64,000 nucleotides of DNA, from contig NZ_JTEO01000006.1 in assembly GCF_024500045.1 (NCBI RefSeq), forward strand, positions 62,001 to 126,000, read 5' to 3'. Each line of letters opens with the position of its first letter. Positions within the stretch are counted from its first letter, which is position 1. A program made the translations under genes and the position numbers. Below are positions 43,704 through 52,425 of this stretch, one piece after another. The notes under the pieces were generated by a model, which did not search any database, had not been told where the DNA came from, and saw nothing but the letters and a program-made list of their open reading frames with translations. The stretch is from Methanolobus chelungpuianus (GTDB lineage Archaea > Halobacteriota > Methanosarcinia > Methanosarcinales > Methanosarcinaceae).

Positions 43704-43960
43704 TGAAGTTTCTCCTTTCATATCGGTTAATTTTAGATGTTGCTGCCATTTATAAAGGTAAAAGGCAACCTAATACTGATGTTTTAATATATATTATTTG
43801 TGACTAATTCCTAAAAGAAGTATAAGGAAAACATTCATGGGGAAGAAGCTTCTTTGCAATCCACCTGAAAGGTCTTGTCCTGTTACGGAAATACAGGCTC
43901 CCTGAAAACCCGTTAAAAAGAGAAAGCAATAAATGAGAGGCAGTCTGTGGCAAATGAAGC

Positions 43961-44704
43961 TTATTTAAATGTACCTATGAGCGACCTTATCGCCCGGATG
44001 AACTTTGCGGCATAGCCTGCAGGCTCCTCGTTTTTCCCAGGGCGGTCATCGGCAGTGCTGTCATCAGTGCGATTATCGCTTATGTTATCTGTTATGTCGT
44101 CTGGCATGGCTGTAATGCCAGTTGTATTGCCGGAAAGGTTTTCAGATAACACAAAAGCAGTGCGGTCTTCATATCCTGCAATACCGTTTGTAAGATTTTC
44201 CTGAGCCTCATATGTATAATCAAAGAACTCATTACGGTTGTCCTTTAATATCGTATATACCCTTATAACGCCCGCTTCATCCGGGATGAAATGGAAGTAT
44301 GTTTCACCTTCCCATTGTCTGGAGAAAATGCCCGGGAAGTCCTTGTAGTAGGGTACTGTCATGGGCCCGTCCACGATCGGTATCTCATATGTGATGTCCA
44401 CCTGCGCTTCATGTATCAGAAGCCTGTTGTCGTCGATCATGTAATTGGTCATATGGGGCTGGACACTAAAACGCGGCGACGGAGAGAGAATGACCATCCC
44501 CCACCCTGGATTGTGCCTTGAGTAGTTCACTGCATGGTCCACGCACACCCAGTCGTCTTTATTTTCCTTCAGCAAATCCCAGCTGTTCCTGTAGGAGTCG
44601 TAATCAATACCGTTCTCACCAGAACTTGCACCAGCTGGCATTATCAGCAGAAGCAGTGATATTAGGACCATTGTTCTTATAGTAATACACTTCCGGACAT
44701 ACAA
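43961..44704 (-). CDS. Exported protein of unknown function
   Basis: 247 residues with a signal peptide (about 1-27, TMVLISLLLLIMPAGAS). The mature part DYDSYRNSWDLLKENKDDWVCVDHAVNYSRHNPGWGMV has features of archaeal surface proteins annotated near transglutaminase-like domains, with Cys-x-Asp-His (WVCVDH); a catalytic role is not shown. Then many N-glycosylation sequons (NLT, NLSGN, NIS, NRTD) in a Thr/Asp-rich tail and a weak amphipathic C-terminal helix (AAKFIRAIRSLIGTFK). No sorting signal. Confidence 0.65.
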   Translation of the reverse strand: MYVRKCITIRTMVLISLLLLIMPAGASSGENGIDYDSYRNSWDLLKENKDDWVCVDHAVNYSRHNPGWGMVILSPSPRFSVQPHMTNYMIDDNRLLIHEAQVDITYEIPIVDGPMTVPYYKDFPGIFSRQWEGETYFHFIPDEAGVIRVYTILKDNRNEFFDYTYEAQENLTNGIAGYEDRTAFVLSENLSGNTTGITAMPDDITDNISDNRTDDSTADDRPGKNEEPAGYAAKFIRAIRSLIGTFK

Positions 44705-44755
44705 TTTACACTTAATGCGTACATATAAAATTTTAATATATAAAAATTGGTGCGT

Positions 44756-45133
44756 TCACTTTTCCCCTGATCCCCAGGGTCCATAAACATTCATTCTTTG
44801 AGCACATTCGCTGCATCTTGCCAGCAGGTCACGTATGCTACGCTCAACGTTCACATGGCCTGAATGCTCATTCCCGGCCGAGTACTCTTCAACAATCCGG
44901 GCATCTTCCTCAGATACATCGGATCTGTGGTGATATCCCCGGTTTTGCATTTCCCGTGCGAGTTCATTGTGGCGCTTGACTATCCTTTCCGGCTCGACCA
45001 GGCCATTAGCCAGATAACCTGCTATCGATCTGTTTTCAAGTATCGCGTTAATGAACATGTGCATTTCCAGGTGTTCCCCAAGTAAATGCTTCCGGCACAA
45101 TAATTTTGGATCTACATTCCACATTCTCAACAT
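44756..45133 (-). CDS. Pyrimidine dimer DNA glycosylase / endonuclease V family protein
   Basis: 125 residues. The start MLRMWNVDPKLLCRKHLLGEHLEMHMF, RSIAGYLANGLVEPERIVKRHNELAREMQNRGYHHRS is the PF03013 (T4 DenV-related) signature. Relatives cut out UV-induced pyrimidine dimers, using the N-terminal residue as nucleophile, with Glu (in GEHLEMH) aiding. The true N-terminus matters: starts at Met1 or Met4 leave Leu or Trp next to Met rather than the Thr of T4, so chemistry is uncertain. The acidic C-terminal 45 residues are extra. Confidence 0.85.
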   Translation of the reverse strand: MLRMWNVDPKLLCRKHLLGEHLEMHMFINAILENRSIAGYLANGLVEPERIVKRHNELAREMQNRGYHHRSDVSEEDARIVEEYSAGNEHSGHVNVERSIRDLLARCSECAQRMNVYGPWGSGEK

Positions 45134-45317
45134 TTATCCCCTTTCAGTAAAGAAGCAAAAAGCCTTTTGTACTCTTTATTCCATATTCAATCCTTCCTTC
45201 AAAAACATATAGTTATCACCTGTTATTCCAAGGATCATTCAGAATCAGGGACCGCTAGGGATTCTTGTGATAAGAGATAGTTCAATCTTTAAATACCTGT
45301 AAAAATAAGCTATGTGT

Positions 45318-45719
45318 ATGGCTGAAATAAATTACATAAATCCCTCCGATATGGCAGCACCACAGGGATACTCGCATGCTATATCCGTCACCGGAAACCG
45401 CACTACATTATACATCGGCGGACAGAATGCTGTAGATGGGAAAGGCCGTCTTGTAGGTAAGGACAACCTTAAGGAGCAGACTGGACAGGTACTGGATAAT
45501 ATAGAAAAGATACTCAGGGATGCAGGCGCAAATATAGAGAGCATTGTTAAATTCAATATCTATCTTCTTCAAGGGCAGAATCCTCAGGAGGGATTCCTGG
45601 CTTTCCAAAGTAAATGGGGTTACCTCCGGCACTCTCCGGTTATCACCGTTCTGTTCGTTGCCGGGCTTGGCAATCCGGACTGGCTTGTTGAGATCGACGC
45701 AATTGCAGTAATCCCATGA
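45318..45719 (+). CDS. RidA/YjgF family protein, catalytic Arg apparently missing
   Basis: 133 residues of the trimeric RidA fold: GYSHAISVTGNRTTLYIGGQNAVDGKG, GQVLDNIEKILRDAGANIESIVKFNIYL. In RidA deaminases an Arg near residue 105 (motif RxxxxV) binds the imine substrate; here the block reads HSPVITVLFVAGLGNPDWLVEID without Arg, so 2-iminobutanoate deaminase activity is unlikely. TTTAAATA at 45288-45295 places the start of a leaderless transcript at the ATG 45318 (ATG 45312 is an alternative). Confidence 0.87.
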   Translation: MAEINYINPSDMAAPQGYSHAISVTGNRTTLYIGGQNAVDGKGRLVGKDNLKEQTGQVLDNIEKILRDAGANIESIVKFNIYLLQGQNPQEGFLAFQSKWGYLRHSPVITVLFVAGLGNPDWLVEIDAIAVIP

Positions 45720-45837
45720 GATTCCCCATTAACTGCTTGGAGGAGAGGGCAATCGGCACTGTTTGAAGCGGATCTGCGTCCGGTTTCCGAACGAGAGCGT
45801 AAAGGTAAGTATAGGGACACAGCATAATTATAACCGG

Positions 45838-46566
45838 ATGAAGAAATACCATATAGGTACCTCGGGATGGGATTACAGGCACTGGAGAGGCAGGTTTTAT
45901 CCGGAGCATATAAGGAAGAAGGATTGGTTCGACTACTATTGCAAGCATTTTGACACCGTGGAGATAAACTACTCATTCTATCACTGGCCAAAGCGAGACA
46001 CCATTAAAAAATGGTATGAGCGGGCACCGGCTGAATTTAAGTATACCCTGAAGGCTCCCCGGACTATCACCCACATTAAACGCTTCAAGGACCCTGAAGG
46101 AGATCTTGATGAGTTCTACAGCCTGACAGCCGGCCTTGGGGACAAGACGGGCTGCTTTCTATTTCAGGCTCCCCCGTCATTTGAGTGTAATGAAAGGAAC
46201 CTGGAGAGAATTGGCATTTTCCTTGACCATCCGGACCGGAGAAGTAAAAACGTAGTGGAATTCCGTCACAGCTCGTGGTGGGATGAAAGGGTTTACAGGA
46301 TGTTTGAAGAAAAGGGTGCTGTATTCTGTACCGTGGCAGGCCTGAGCATGCCGGATGATGTAGTAGTGACCGGAGATACTGCATATTTTCGTTTTCATGG
46401 CCAGAACTACTCAACAGTTTATACGGAAGATGAGATCGCCGCTTATGCTCAACAGATGGAAGATCTCAACTGCAGATTTGTCTTCGCATATTTTAACAAT
46501 GATCTCAACGCATATGCCACGCACAACGCAGCCGGTCTGGAAAAAGCACTGCAGAACATCGGCTGA
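45838..46566 (+). CDS. DUF72 family protein
   Basis: 242 residues. The TIM-barrel DUF72 start YHIGTSGWDYRHWRGRFYPEHI, then YYCKHFDTVEINYSFYHWPKRDTIKKW, FLFQAPPSFECNERNLERI, VVEFRHSSWW and the ending YFNNDLNAYATHNAAGLEKAL are all present. Function of the family is unproven. Start ATG 45838; the longer reading from 45763 has no ribosome site. About 120 bases after the RidA-like gene, same strand. Confidence 0.92.
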   Translation: MKKYHIGTSGWDYRHWRGRFYPEHIRKKDWFDYYCKHFDTVEINYSFYHWPKRDTIKKWYERAPAEFKYTLKAPRTITHIKRFKDPEGDLDEFYSLTAGLGDKTGCFLFQAPPSFECNERNLERIGIFLDHPDRRSKNVVEFRHSSWWDERVYRMFEEKGAVFCTVAGLSMPDDVVVTGDTAYFRFHGQNYSTVYTEDEIAAYAQQMEDLNCRFVFAYFNNDLNAYATHNAAGLEKALQNIG

Positions 46567-46759
46567 TTGATCTTTACGTTGCTTGGAAATGGATAAGGCC
46601 GCAGGTGGTCACCTGGCCTGAGAAGACGTAAACCGGGGGAGCAATGGTTAGCAGTTGGGATAAAAGCTGATGCCAAACGCAGATGACATTTTATATTGAA
46701 AGAGTATAGTGCATCGATACTTCTAGGAAATGGTTTGAAGGGACGAATCACCTCCCCTT

Positions 46760-46861
46760 ATGAATGCATATGTTAAAAGCAAAGAAAAGCAAGATATGGT
46801 CCAGAGGTACTTCAACGGTACTTTAATGGTGAACCATGAGATACAGGAGCGAGCAAAATGA
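46760..46861 (+). CDS. Small ORF overlapping the next gene (33 residues)
   Basis: ATG at 46760 to TGA at 46859-46861, the stop overlapping the ATG of the next gene (ATGA). Encodes MNAYVKSKEKQDMVQRYFNG and then TLMVNHEIQERAK, a charged helical peptide. The overlap suggests translational coupling with the gene at 46858, but the latter has its own GGAGCGAG ribosome site within this ORF, and no clear site precedes 46760. Confidence 0.35.
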   Translation: MNAYVKSKEKQDMVQRYFNGTLMVNHEIQERAK

Positions 46862-47118
46862 GTGAATACGAATTGAGCGACATTGAAAGAAAGACTCTGG
46901 ATAACTGGATACTGCTAAACATACTTCCGCAGAAAGGTCCAAATAAGAACTACACCAGTTATGCACTTAAGGTCTTGTTCGAACAGGCACCAGAGGGCTT
47001 CTTCATCACAAATAAGCAGTTTAAGGAAGCAATGGTCAGGTGTAATTTCGTACCTGTAAATAAGAACAAATTGAACTGGGATTTCCGGGTCTCACTGAAA
47101 TCTCCAGGCCCGAAATGA
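46858..47118 (+). CDS. Small protein of unknown function
   Basis: 86 residues, preceded by AGGAGCGAGCAAA. Sequence MSEYELSDIERKTLDNWILL, then PNKNYTSYALKVLFEQAPEG and FFITNKQFKEAMVRCNF: resembles a small helical domain found in phage or mobile-element replication-linked proteins where a winged helix is predicted, but I cannot name the family. Basic C-terminus. Convergent with FilR1 copy 9. Confidence 0.6.
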   Translation: MSEYELSDIERKTLDNWILLNILPQKGPNKNYTSYALKVLFEQAPEGFFITNKQFKEAMVRCNFVPVNKNKLNWDFRVSLKSPGPK

Positions 47119-47186
47119 TCTGAATGAAATTCCGGGATAGCAGATATATGGCTTATTAAAGGATATTGAAAGCATAAGACGTATTG

Positions 47187-47990
47187 TCAAAAAGAGGAAT
47201 CCATTGATTCTTCAGTTACCTGTATAGATCCTTTCAGGTAATGATCGAATAACTCTTTTCCCCAGTTGACGGCATTCGGTCCCTCCAGGATCAGCTGCTT
47301 ACCGTCATATTCACCACTTACTGTCAGTAATCTAAGAAGCAGGGAGTTATCATTCGATGAAAAACTGATAAGCTTCATTGGCTTGTTATATACAAAGACC
47401 CTGATCTTATCATTAGTTATCAGCTGCTTTAGATCAGCATGATTCTCTGCTCTGGTCTTCCGGAAGAGCCCGTAGGAAAGGATAAGCTGGATGTCCACTC
47501 CGTGCTCGACCAGGTCGAGATAAATATCCTTGAACTGGGGATGCAAGAGCGTGGTAACTGTATGGAGGGACATTGATCTGTAAGCGTCATTAATATATTT
47601 CCTGTTGAGCTCGAATAGCTCAGTAACGCAAGGTTCTACGATGGCACAGCTTCTTATTTCATTAATTCTCCTTAAGAGACCAGCCGGAATGAAATCAAGC
47701 CTGTGCGTTCCCCAGTAGTCAATATCAGTGTCAAGGATATTAACTGTGTCCAGTACAGGCGTCATCCCGTCAACTATGAGGTTTCCAATAGGTGTCAGCT
47801 CATAAGTGTCCTTTTCGTGAGAAACAAGATGATGCTCTTCAAGCACCCTTATCTGAGGAAGTAAAGCAGTCCTCGGTGTATCCAGAGAACTGAGAAGAAA
47901 AGCCATTTCCCGGGGCCTCTCGCGTAAAAGCAGAAGAGTGCCTTTTCTTTTCTCTGATGCAAATACTATATCAAGTATCTGTTTTTTCAT
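47187..47990 (-). CDS. FilR1/Msr-type regulator 9
   Basis: 267 residues starting MKKQILDIVFASEKRKGTLLLL. Winged helix LDTPRTALLPQIRVLEEHHLV (TTRQ replaced by TPRT), YELTPIGNLIV; linker YWGTHRLDFIPAGLLRRINEI. Ending YLKGSIQVTEESMDSSF, six residues past the usual end. The AGGATGGAAAGCAA ahead of the ATG is a fair ribosome site. The only minus-strand copy in the second half of the cluster. Confidence 0.92.
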   Translation of the reverse strand: MKKQILDIVFASEKRKGTLLLLRERPREMAFLLSSLDTPRTALLPQIRVLEEHHLVSHEKDTYELTPIGNLIVDGMTPVLDTVNILDTDIDYWGTHRLDFIPAGLLRRINEIRSCAIVEPCVTELFELNRKYINDAYRSMSLHTVTTLLHPQFKDIYLDLVEHGVDIQLILSYGLFRKTRAENHADLKQLITNDKIRVFVYNKPMKLISFSSNDNSLLLRLLTVSGEYDGKQLILEGPNAVNWGKELFDHYLKGSIQVTEESMDSSF

Positions 47991-48000
47991 TTGCTTTCCA

Positions 48001-48421
48001 TCCTCTTAAGCCGTTACAATCTGATATGGCATTAAGAATAATATATGCTTGTTAGTGCTTATACCTAATCAATAGAATGTTATGACTCCTTTAAATTTGG
48101 CCCGGTTCACCTTATGAAAACCTATATATTATACATTTCCACTACATAAAAAATTCAAGGTGAATAAGCCTTTGTTTTGACAAAAAAACCAACCCGGATA
48201 TTACCTTTCAAATAACTTCGAATTGACATTCTTTCCAGAGTATTGAAGATTCCTACGTAGTTAAGAGAGAAATCTTTCAAGAGAAAAAAACATTTAAAGA
48301 ATAAAATAGATAGAGGTGGCAATAACACCCACGATAACAAGGTATGGTAATTCCATTATACTGATAAGCAATATAAGTAAATATCATTGTCTTGTGTGTT
48401 CACATTTATTCAGGCATTCAT
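48001..48421. other. Intergenic region
   Basis: AT-rich divergent region between FilR1 copy 9 and the serine hydrolase. TATA-like sequences occur near 48041 (ATAATATATG) and 48122-48133 (CTATATATTATA). No gene or conserved repeat is visible. Confidence 0.45.
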
Positions 48422-49633
48422 ATGGGACCAACTGACCAGAACGAGCCATACAGAGCTAATATTGCTCATGAAGGTATAGCAGAGAAACTGCAGGAGGTAC
48501 TGAATAGTATGGCTAAGGTGCGAGATGTCAATCATGCTGTTCTTGCAGTTGAGAGCATCGATGGATCCTTTCGCTGGTCTGGTGCAATAGGAATAGCGCA
48601 TCCCGATGGAACACCCATGAGGACAAACACACCTTTCTGGATAGCCAGTGTCACTAAGCTCTATATAGCATCAGCAGTGCTTAAACTTCATGAGCAGGGA
48701 CACCTTAGTATCTATGAGAAAATGACATCATATTTGCCCCGAAATTTAACAGAAGGGCTTAATAGAACAAAAGATGGTGTGGATCACAGCGATAAGATAA
48801 CCCTGCTGCATTTGTTAAGCCACTCTTCAGGTATTCCCGATTATCTTGAGATCCATCAAAAAGGCGAGAAACTCCTGTGGAACAGCATTCTTGAAGATGG
48901 TGACCGCTCATGGTCTATCGAAGACAGCATACAACTTGTCAGGAATGTGAACCATCCTCTCTTCAGGCCCCAGCCAATGGATGTGAAAGGAAGGAAGTCC
49001 CGCTATTCTGACACAAACTTCCAGCTGCTTATTGCTATAATTGAGAATGTTACCGGAAAACCTGTTCACCATGTTTTTGAAGAGATGTTCTGCAGGCCAC
49101 TGAATCTGAAAAGGACCTATTTTCCCTCAGCATCAGCTTACAAAAGATTTCCTATAGCTGCTAGTATCTGGTACAAAGACCAGAGCCTGGATCTTCCATA
49201 TGCCCTTGAATCTGCCCGGGATCTGATCAGCACAGCAGATGAACTTATAATTTTTATGAGAGCACTTATCAGGGGAGATTTCTTTGACGATCCAGGCACT
49301 ACTGAGCTGATGCAGAGTGACTGGAACAGGTTTGGCTTAATGCTCAGCCCCGTAGCTCCCGGATGGCCCATTGAGTATGGTCTGGGGATAATGCGCTTTA
49401 AAGTCCCTCCGCCATTTTCTTTCTTCCGGTCATTCCCGGAACTTCGTGGACACACAGGGGTTTCCAGCGCATGGTTATTCTACTGTCCGGAGATAGACAT
49501 GATAATAACAGGCACTGTAAGCCAGCTCAGCGCGGTAGCTGTACCATTTAAACTTGTTCCAAAAATAGCAGGCCTTCTTTCCAGGGAGCTCAGGACCGGG
49601 AATTATTCAGATAATGCCTTTTTTCCTAAATAA
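48422..49633 (+). CDS. Serine beta-lactamase-like hydrolase
   Basis: 403 residues of the class C beta-lactamase/penicillin-binding-like family. The SxxK motif is SVTK (76-79, in FWIASVTKLYIASAVLKLH), the YxN is YSDTN (about 195), and the third motif is GHTGVSS near residue 345. There is no signal peptide, so it acts inside the cell, perhaps as an esterase or peptidase; methanogens lack murein. Start ATG 48422; a TTG 10 codons earlier is unsupported. Confidence 0.9.
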   Translation: MGPTDQNEPYRANIAHEGIAEKLQEVLNSMAKVRDVNHAVLAVESIDGSFRWSGAIGIAHPDGTPMRTNTPFWIASVTKLYIASAVLKLHEQGHLSIYEKMTSYLPRNLTEGLNRTKDGVDHSDKITLLHLLSHSSGIPDYLEIHQKGEKLLWNSILEDGDRSWSIEDSIQLVRNVNHPLFRPQPMDVKGRKSRYSDTNFQLLIAIIENVTGKPVHHVFEEMFCRPLNLKRTYFPSASAYKRFPIAASIWYKDQSLDLPYALESARDLISTADELIIFMRALIRGDFFDDPGTTELMQSDWNRFGLMLSPVAPGWPIEYGLGIMRFKVPPPFSFFRSFPELRGHTGVSSAWLFYCPEIDMIITGTVSQLSAVAVPFKLVPKIAGLLSRELRTGNYSDNAFFPK

Positions 49634-49800
49634 TCTGTCCGTCCAGAACTTTTCCATGGGGAAAGGGTAAATAAAGTATAATCTCCAGAAGTTCTTGGTT
49701 TACAGATAATAGAAATAACGGTTTGCGGGCTCGATACTCTTTGTGATTAATTTTAGAGGGTATATGGTTCATGAACATTTCTACGGAGTCTGACTTTGTA

Positions 49801-49840
49801 TTATTTATAAGCATTCAAATTAAATTAGTATAACTAGGAG
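49801..49840 (+). promoter_or_regulatory. Promoter of FilR1 copy 10, shared with copy 11
   Basis: A 40-base stretch starting TTATTTATAAGCATTCAAAT matches 52313-52352 before copy 11 at 33 of 40 positions. Both contain TTTATAA and a second GTATAA box. It lies 36 bases before the ATG of copy 10. Confidence 0.55.
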
Positions 49841-49875
49841 TAACCATACAAATAATACTGTGAGGGATGTGCGGT

Positions 49876-50661
49876 ATGAAGAAACCGTTACTTGATGTGC
49901 TGTTTGCTTCAGAGAAGAGAAAACAGGTGATCTTGCTGTTAAGGGATGGAGCAAAGGAAATGCAAGATCTCCTGAGTATTCTGAACACAACAAGAAATGC
50001 ACTGCTTTCACAAATAAGAATGCTTGAAGAACACTACCTGGTATCACACTCTCAGGACACATATGAATTGACAACCCTGGGAAAAATGGTTGCCGATCAA
50101 ATCGCTCCTTTGGTTGGCACTGTTGAGACTTTCGGTTCTGATGTTGAGTACTGGGGAACACATAAAATTGATTTTCTCTCCCCGGACCTATCAGGATCGA
50201 TTACTGCAATGAAGGACTGTGATATAGTGAGCCCTTCAGTCACAGAGATGTACGAGATCCACAAGTCATTTCAAAGGAACAGCAAACTGCCTACCTTCAT
50301 ATATGTGGTTACTCCGTTTCTTTACCCTAACTACCAGGAGTCGTTTTCTGAGATGCTTGGAAACGGTGTTAATTTATATTTCATTATTCCCCGGGAAGTG
50401 CTTGACAAGATAAAAACCTCTCATCGTGCAGATTTTGAAGAATTCATGAAGAGTAAGCATTTGCATCTTTTTATGTACAATAGGAAAATGGATTTCTTAT
50501 TCTTGGTAGTTGATGATTTCCATCTGTTGATGGGCCTGTTTAAGAAGAACGGGGATTATGATAACAGATACCTCCTATGCAGTGGCATCAATGCCGTGAA
50601 CTGGGGGAAAGCCTTTTTTGAATATTGTCTGGAGGATTCTACTCCTATAGCTGAAATCTGA
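49876..50661 (+). CDS. FilR1/Msr-type regulator 10
   Basis: 261 residues starting MKKPLLDVLFASEKRKQVILLL. Winged helix LNTTRNALLSQIRMLEEHYLV (Gln to Asn, and LLPQ to LLSQ), YELTTLGKMVA. Linker YWGTHKIDFLSPDLSGSITAM departs from the FIPPHLL consensus, so the hinge region has drifted. Sensor domain VNLYFIIPREVLDKIK and MDFLFLVVDDF resemble copy 8. Ending CLEDSTPIAEI. Confidence 0.91.
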   Translation: MKKPLLDVLFASEKRKQVILLLRDGAKEMQDLLSILNTTRNALLSQIRMLEEHYLVSHSQDTYELTTLGKMVADQIAPLVGTVETFGSDVEYWGTHKIDFLSPDLSGSITAMKDCDIVSPSVTEMYEIHKSFQRNSKLPTFIYVVTPFLYPNYQESFSEMLGNGVNLYFIIPREVLDKIKTSHRADFEEFMKSKHLHLFMYNRKMDFLFLVVDDFHLLMGLFKKNGDYDNRYLLCSGINAVNWGKAFFEYCLEDSTPIAEI

Positions 50662-50783
50662 CGATCTCAAACTTTTCGGAGTGAGGAACATCACATAAAC
50701 CAAATACCAGAATAACACAATAATAAATTAATGAATAGCATCAGATAAATTCACTTTAACATATCCTAAAGGAGGTGTAGGTT

Positions 50784-51173
50784 TTGGAAGATTGGAAGAT
50801 AAGGACCTCAGTACTCTGGCTGCTTGCATCTATTGCCTTTTTAGCCCATCAGATAATAGTTCTTATGGAACCTGGGGTTATAGCACAATTAATGGCGGGA
50901 GAAGCGGAAGGGCAGAGAATAAGCCCTGGCATGATACTATTCTTTTCAATCCTGATCCTGGTTCCAATGGTTATGGCTTTCCTGTCCCTTACCCTGAAAG
51001 ACCCGCTGAACCGGCGGTTAAACATCCTCGTGGGCGCGGTCTTTGCTCTCCTGTGGTCCTTCAGCGTAATTGAAGCTATGCAGTCTGCATACTGGGGAGG
51101 AGCACTAATAACGCTCTCAGCGGTCGTGGCTTCGGCACTCATCGTCCGGTATGCACGGAAGCATCGCATGTAA
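50784..51173 (+). CDS. Four-helix membrane protein
   Basis: 129 residues with four membrane helices (about 9-30, 45-66, 78-96, 101-120). TTG start preceded by AAAGGAGGTG at 6 bases. The end YARKHRM is basic. It resembles DUF6326-type small membrane proteins (start WKIRTSVLWLLASIAFLAHQI), though I hold that loosely. Monocistronic. Confidence 0.7.
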   Translation: MEDWKIRTSVLWLLASIAFLAHQIIVLMEPGVIAQLMAGEAEGQRISPGMILFFSILILVPMVMAFLSLTLKDPLNRRLNILVGAVFALLWSFSVIEAMQSAYWGGALITLSAVVASALIVRYARKHRM

Positions 51174-51302
51174 GTGGATAATAAAAGCAGGTCCATTATT
51201 CTTTTTTCCAAGGGGCTCTTAATAAGGCTCCGTTTTCCTGTTAACTGTAGCCCAGGAGCAGATATTACAATAAAATGAAAAAAGGGCTTTAGGTTGAGAA
51301 AA

Positions 51303-51602
51303 TCAGGTCACGGCATCAACTAGAGAACCTTCCGGGAATATTTCCCGGAATACGAAACCAACAAGCTGACCTGCGAAAAGTACTATCAGAGGATATGCAA
51401 ATGCAGCATTAGCAGCAAGATCATAAGCCCATGTCAAAGGTAGGTCTCTCTTAGCCAGGTCACTTTGATCATATCTGCAGAAAATCCCTGATGGAATGTT
51501 ATGTTGTACGCGGTCATTACAAGTGCCATAAAGCAAACATACATGTATATGTATCAAAAAAATTTGGCATCTTCTTATAATACGAGTTAGTAAACGAATC
51601 AA
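51303..51602 (-). pseudogene. Possible fragment of a membrane protein
   Basis: The last 45 or so residues (DLPLTWAYDLAANAAFAYPL, then IVLFAGQLVGFVFREIFP) read as the C-terminal end of a membrane protein; the preceding part is Cys/His-rich and unconvincing, with no ribosome site or promoter. Probably a gene remnant; low certainty. Confidence 0.3.
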
Positions 51603-51743
51603 CGATAAATTTAACGCCTGTTATCCCTGCTTGCAATTAAACTCATTTCTATGACCCCCCTCCGGTACTTCAAATTTAGCAGATAGGTATAAGTGGTATC
51701 ACTTCGAATGTTAAATTGAGGTAATCAAGTGGGAGGGAAACAA

Positions 51744-52073
51744 ATGCCAGATTATTTACTCCAAATATCATTTACGCCTGAGGCAGTAGCAACATTAGTA
51801 ACAAATCCTCAAAATCGTGAAGAAGTAGCATCTTCCTTAATTGAAAGCCTTGGAGGGAAACTTAAGGGTTACTGGTTAGCACTTGGTGATTATGATGTGG
51901 TAGAAATCGCATCACTGCCTGATAATGTGAGCGAATTAGCTCTCTCAATGGCTGTCATGGGCGGAGGTGCTGTAAGGGTGTTCAAGACTACCCCGTTGCT
52001 ATCGGTAAATGAGGGCATTGAAGCCATGAAGAAAGCATCGGGATTGGGATATAAACCACCGGCAAAAAGTTAA
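51744..52073 (+). CDS. GYD-domain protein
   Basis: 109 residues. The family motif is in LKGYWLALGDYDVVEIASLPDN (GDYD), with the preceding VASSLIESLGGK. GYD proteins are small ferredoxin-like-fold proteins of unknown role, common in bacteria and archaea. GGGAGGGAAACAA precedes the ATG at 51744. Single gene. Confidence 0.9.
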   Translation: MPDYLLQISFTPEAVATLVTNPQNREEVASSLIESLGGKLKGYWLALGDYDVVEIASLPDNVSELALSMAVMGGGAVRVFKTTPLLSVNEGIEAMKKASGLGYKPPAKS

Positions 52074-52080
52074 GGCTAAT

Positions 52081-52425
52081 CACTTTTTTGATTAGATATG
52101 AGTCGGTTCTTGGATACGTCATATGGACTATGAAGAGATATTCAAATGCAGGCCAATATTGAAAAAAACATGCAGCTTTTATCTATATCTCTTTTTGTTT
52201 GAAGAAGGGTACCAGACTGATAAGCCATTCACAATTATTTACTTAAGGGAGAGGCGAGATATATGAAAGGATGCCGGCCATTGTTTAAAATGAACGGTGC
52301 TGGAACTTCGGATTATTTATAAGTACTCAGATTAAATCAGTATAAATAACAGTGGGCACACAATTTAACACTGTGGAAGTGAGAGGTTAAATGAAATTTA
52401 GATTTGTCAGAGAGGAACATATCCT
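52081..52425 (+). promoter_or_regulatory. Leader and promoter region of FilR1 copy 11
   Basis: 345 bases without a clear gene. Contains the copy-10-like promoter block at 52313-52352 and the box TTTAGATTTGTCAGA (52397-52411) shared with copy 7. A 19-codon ORF with a GGGAGAGGCGAG ribosome site begins at 52263 (MKGCRPLFKMNG) and may be a chance or leader peptide. Confidence 0.45.

Noticed and set aside
48155-48340. Minus-strand ORF of 61 codons
   Set aside because: AT-rich chance frame in an intergenic region, without a ribosome site.
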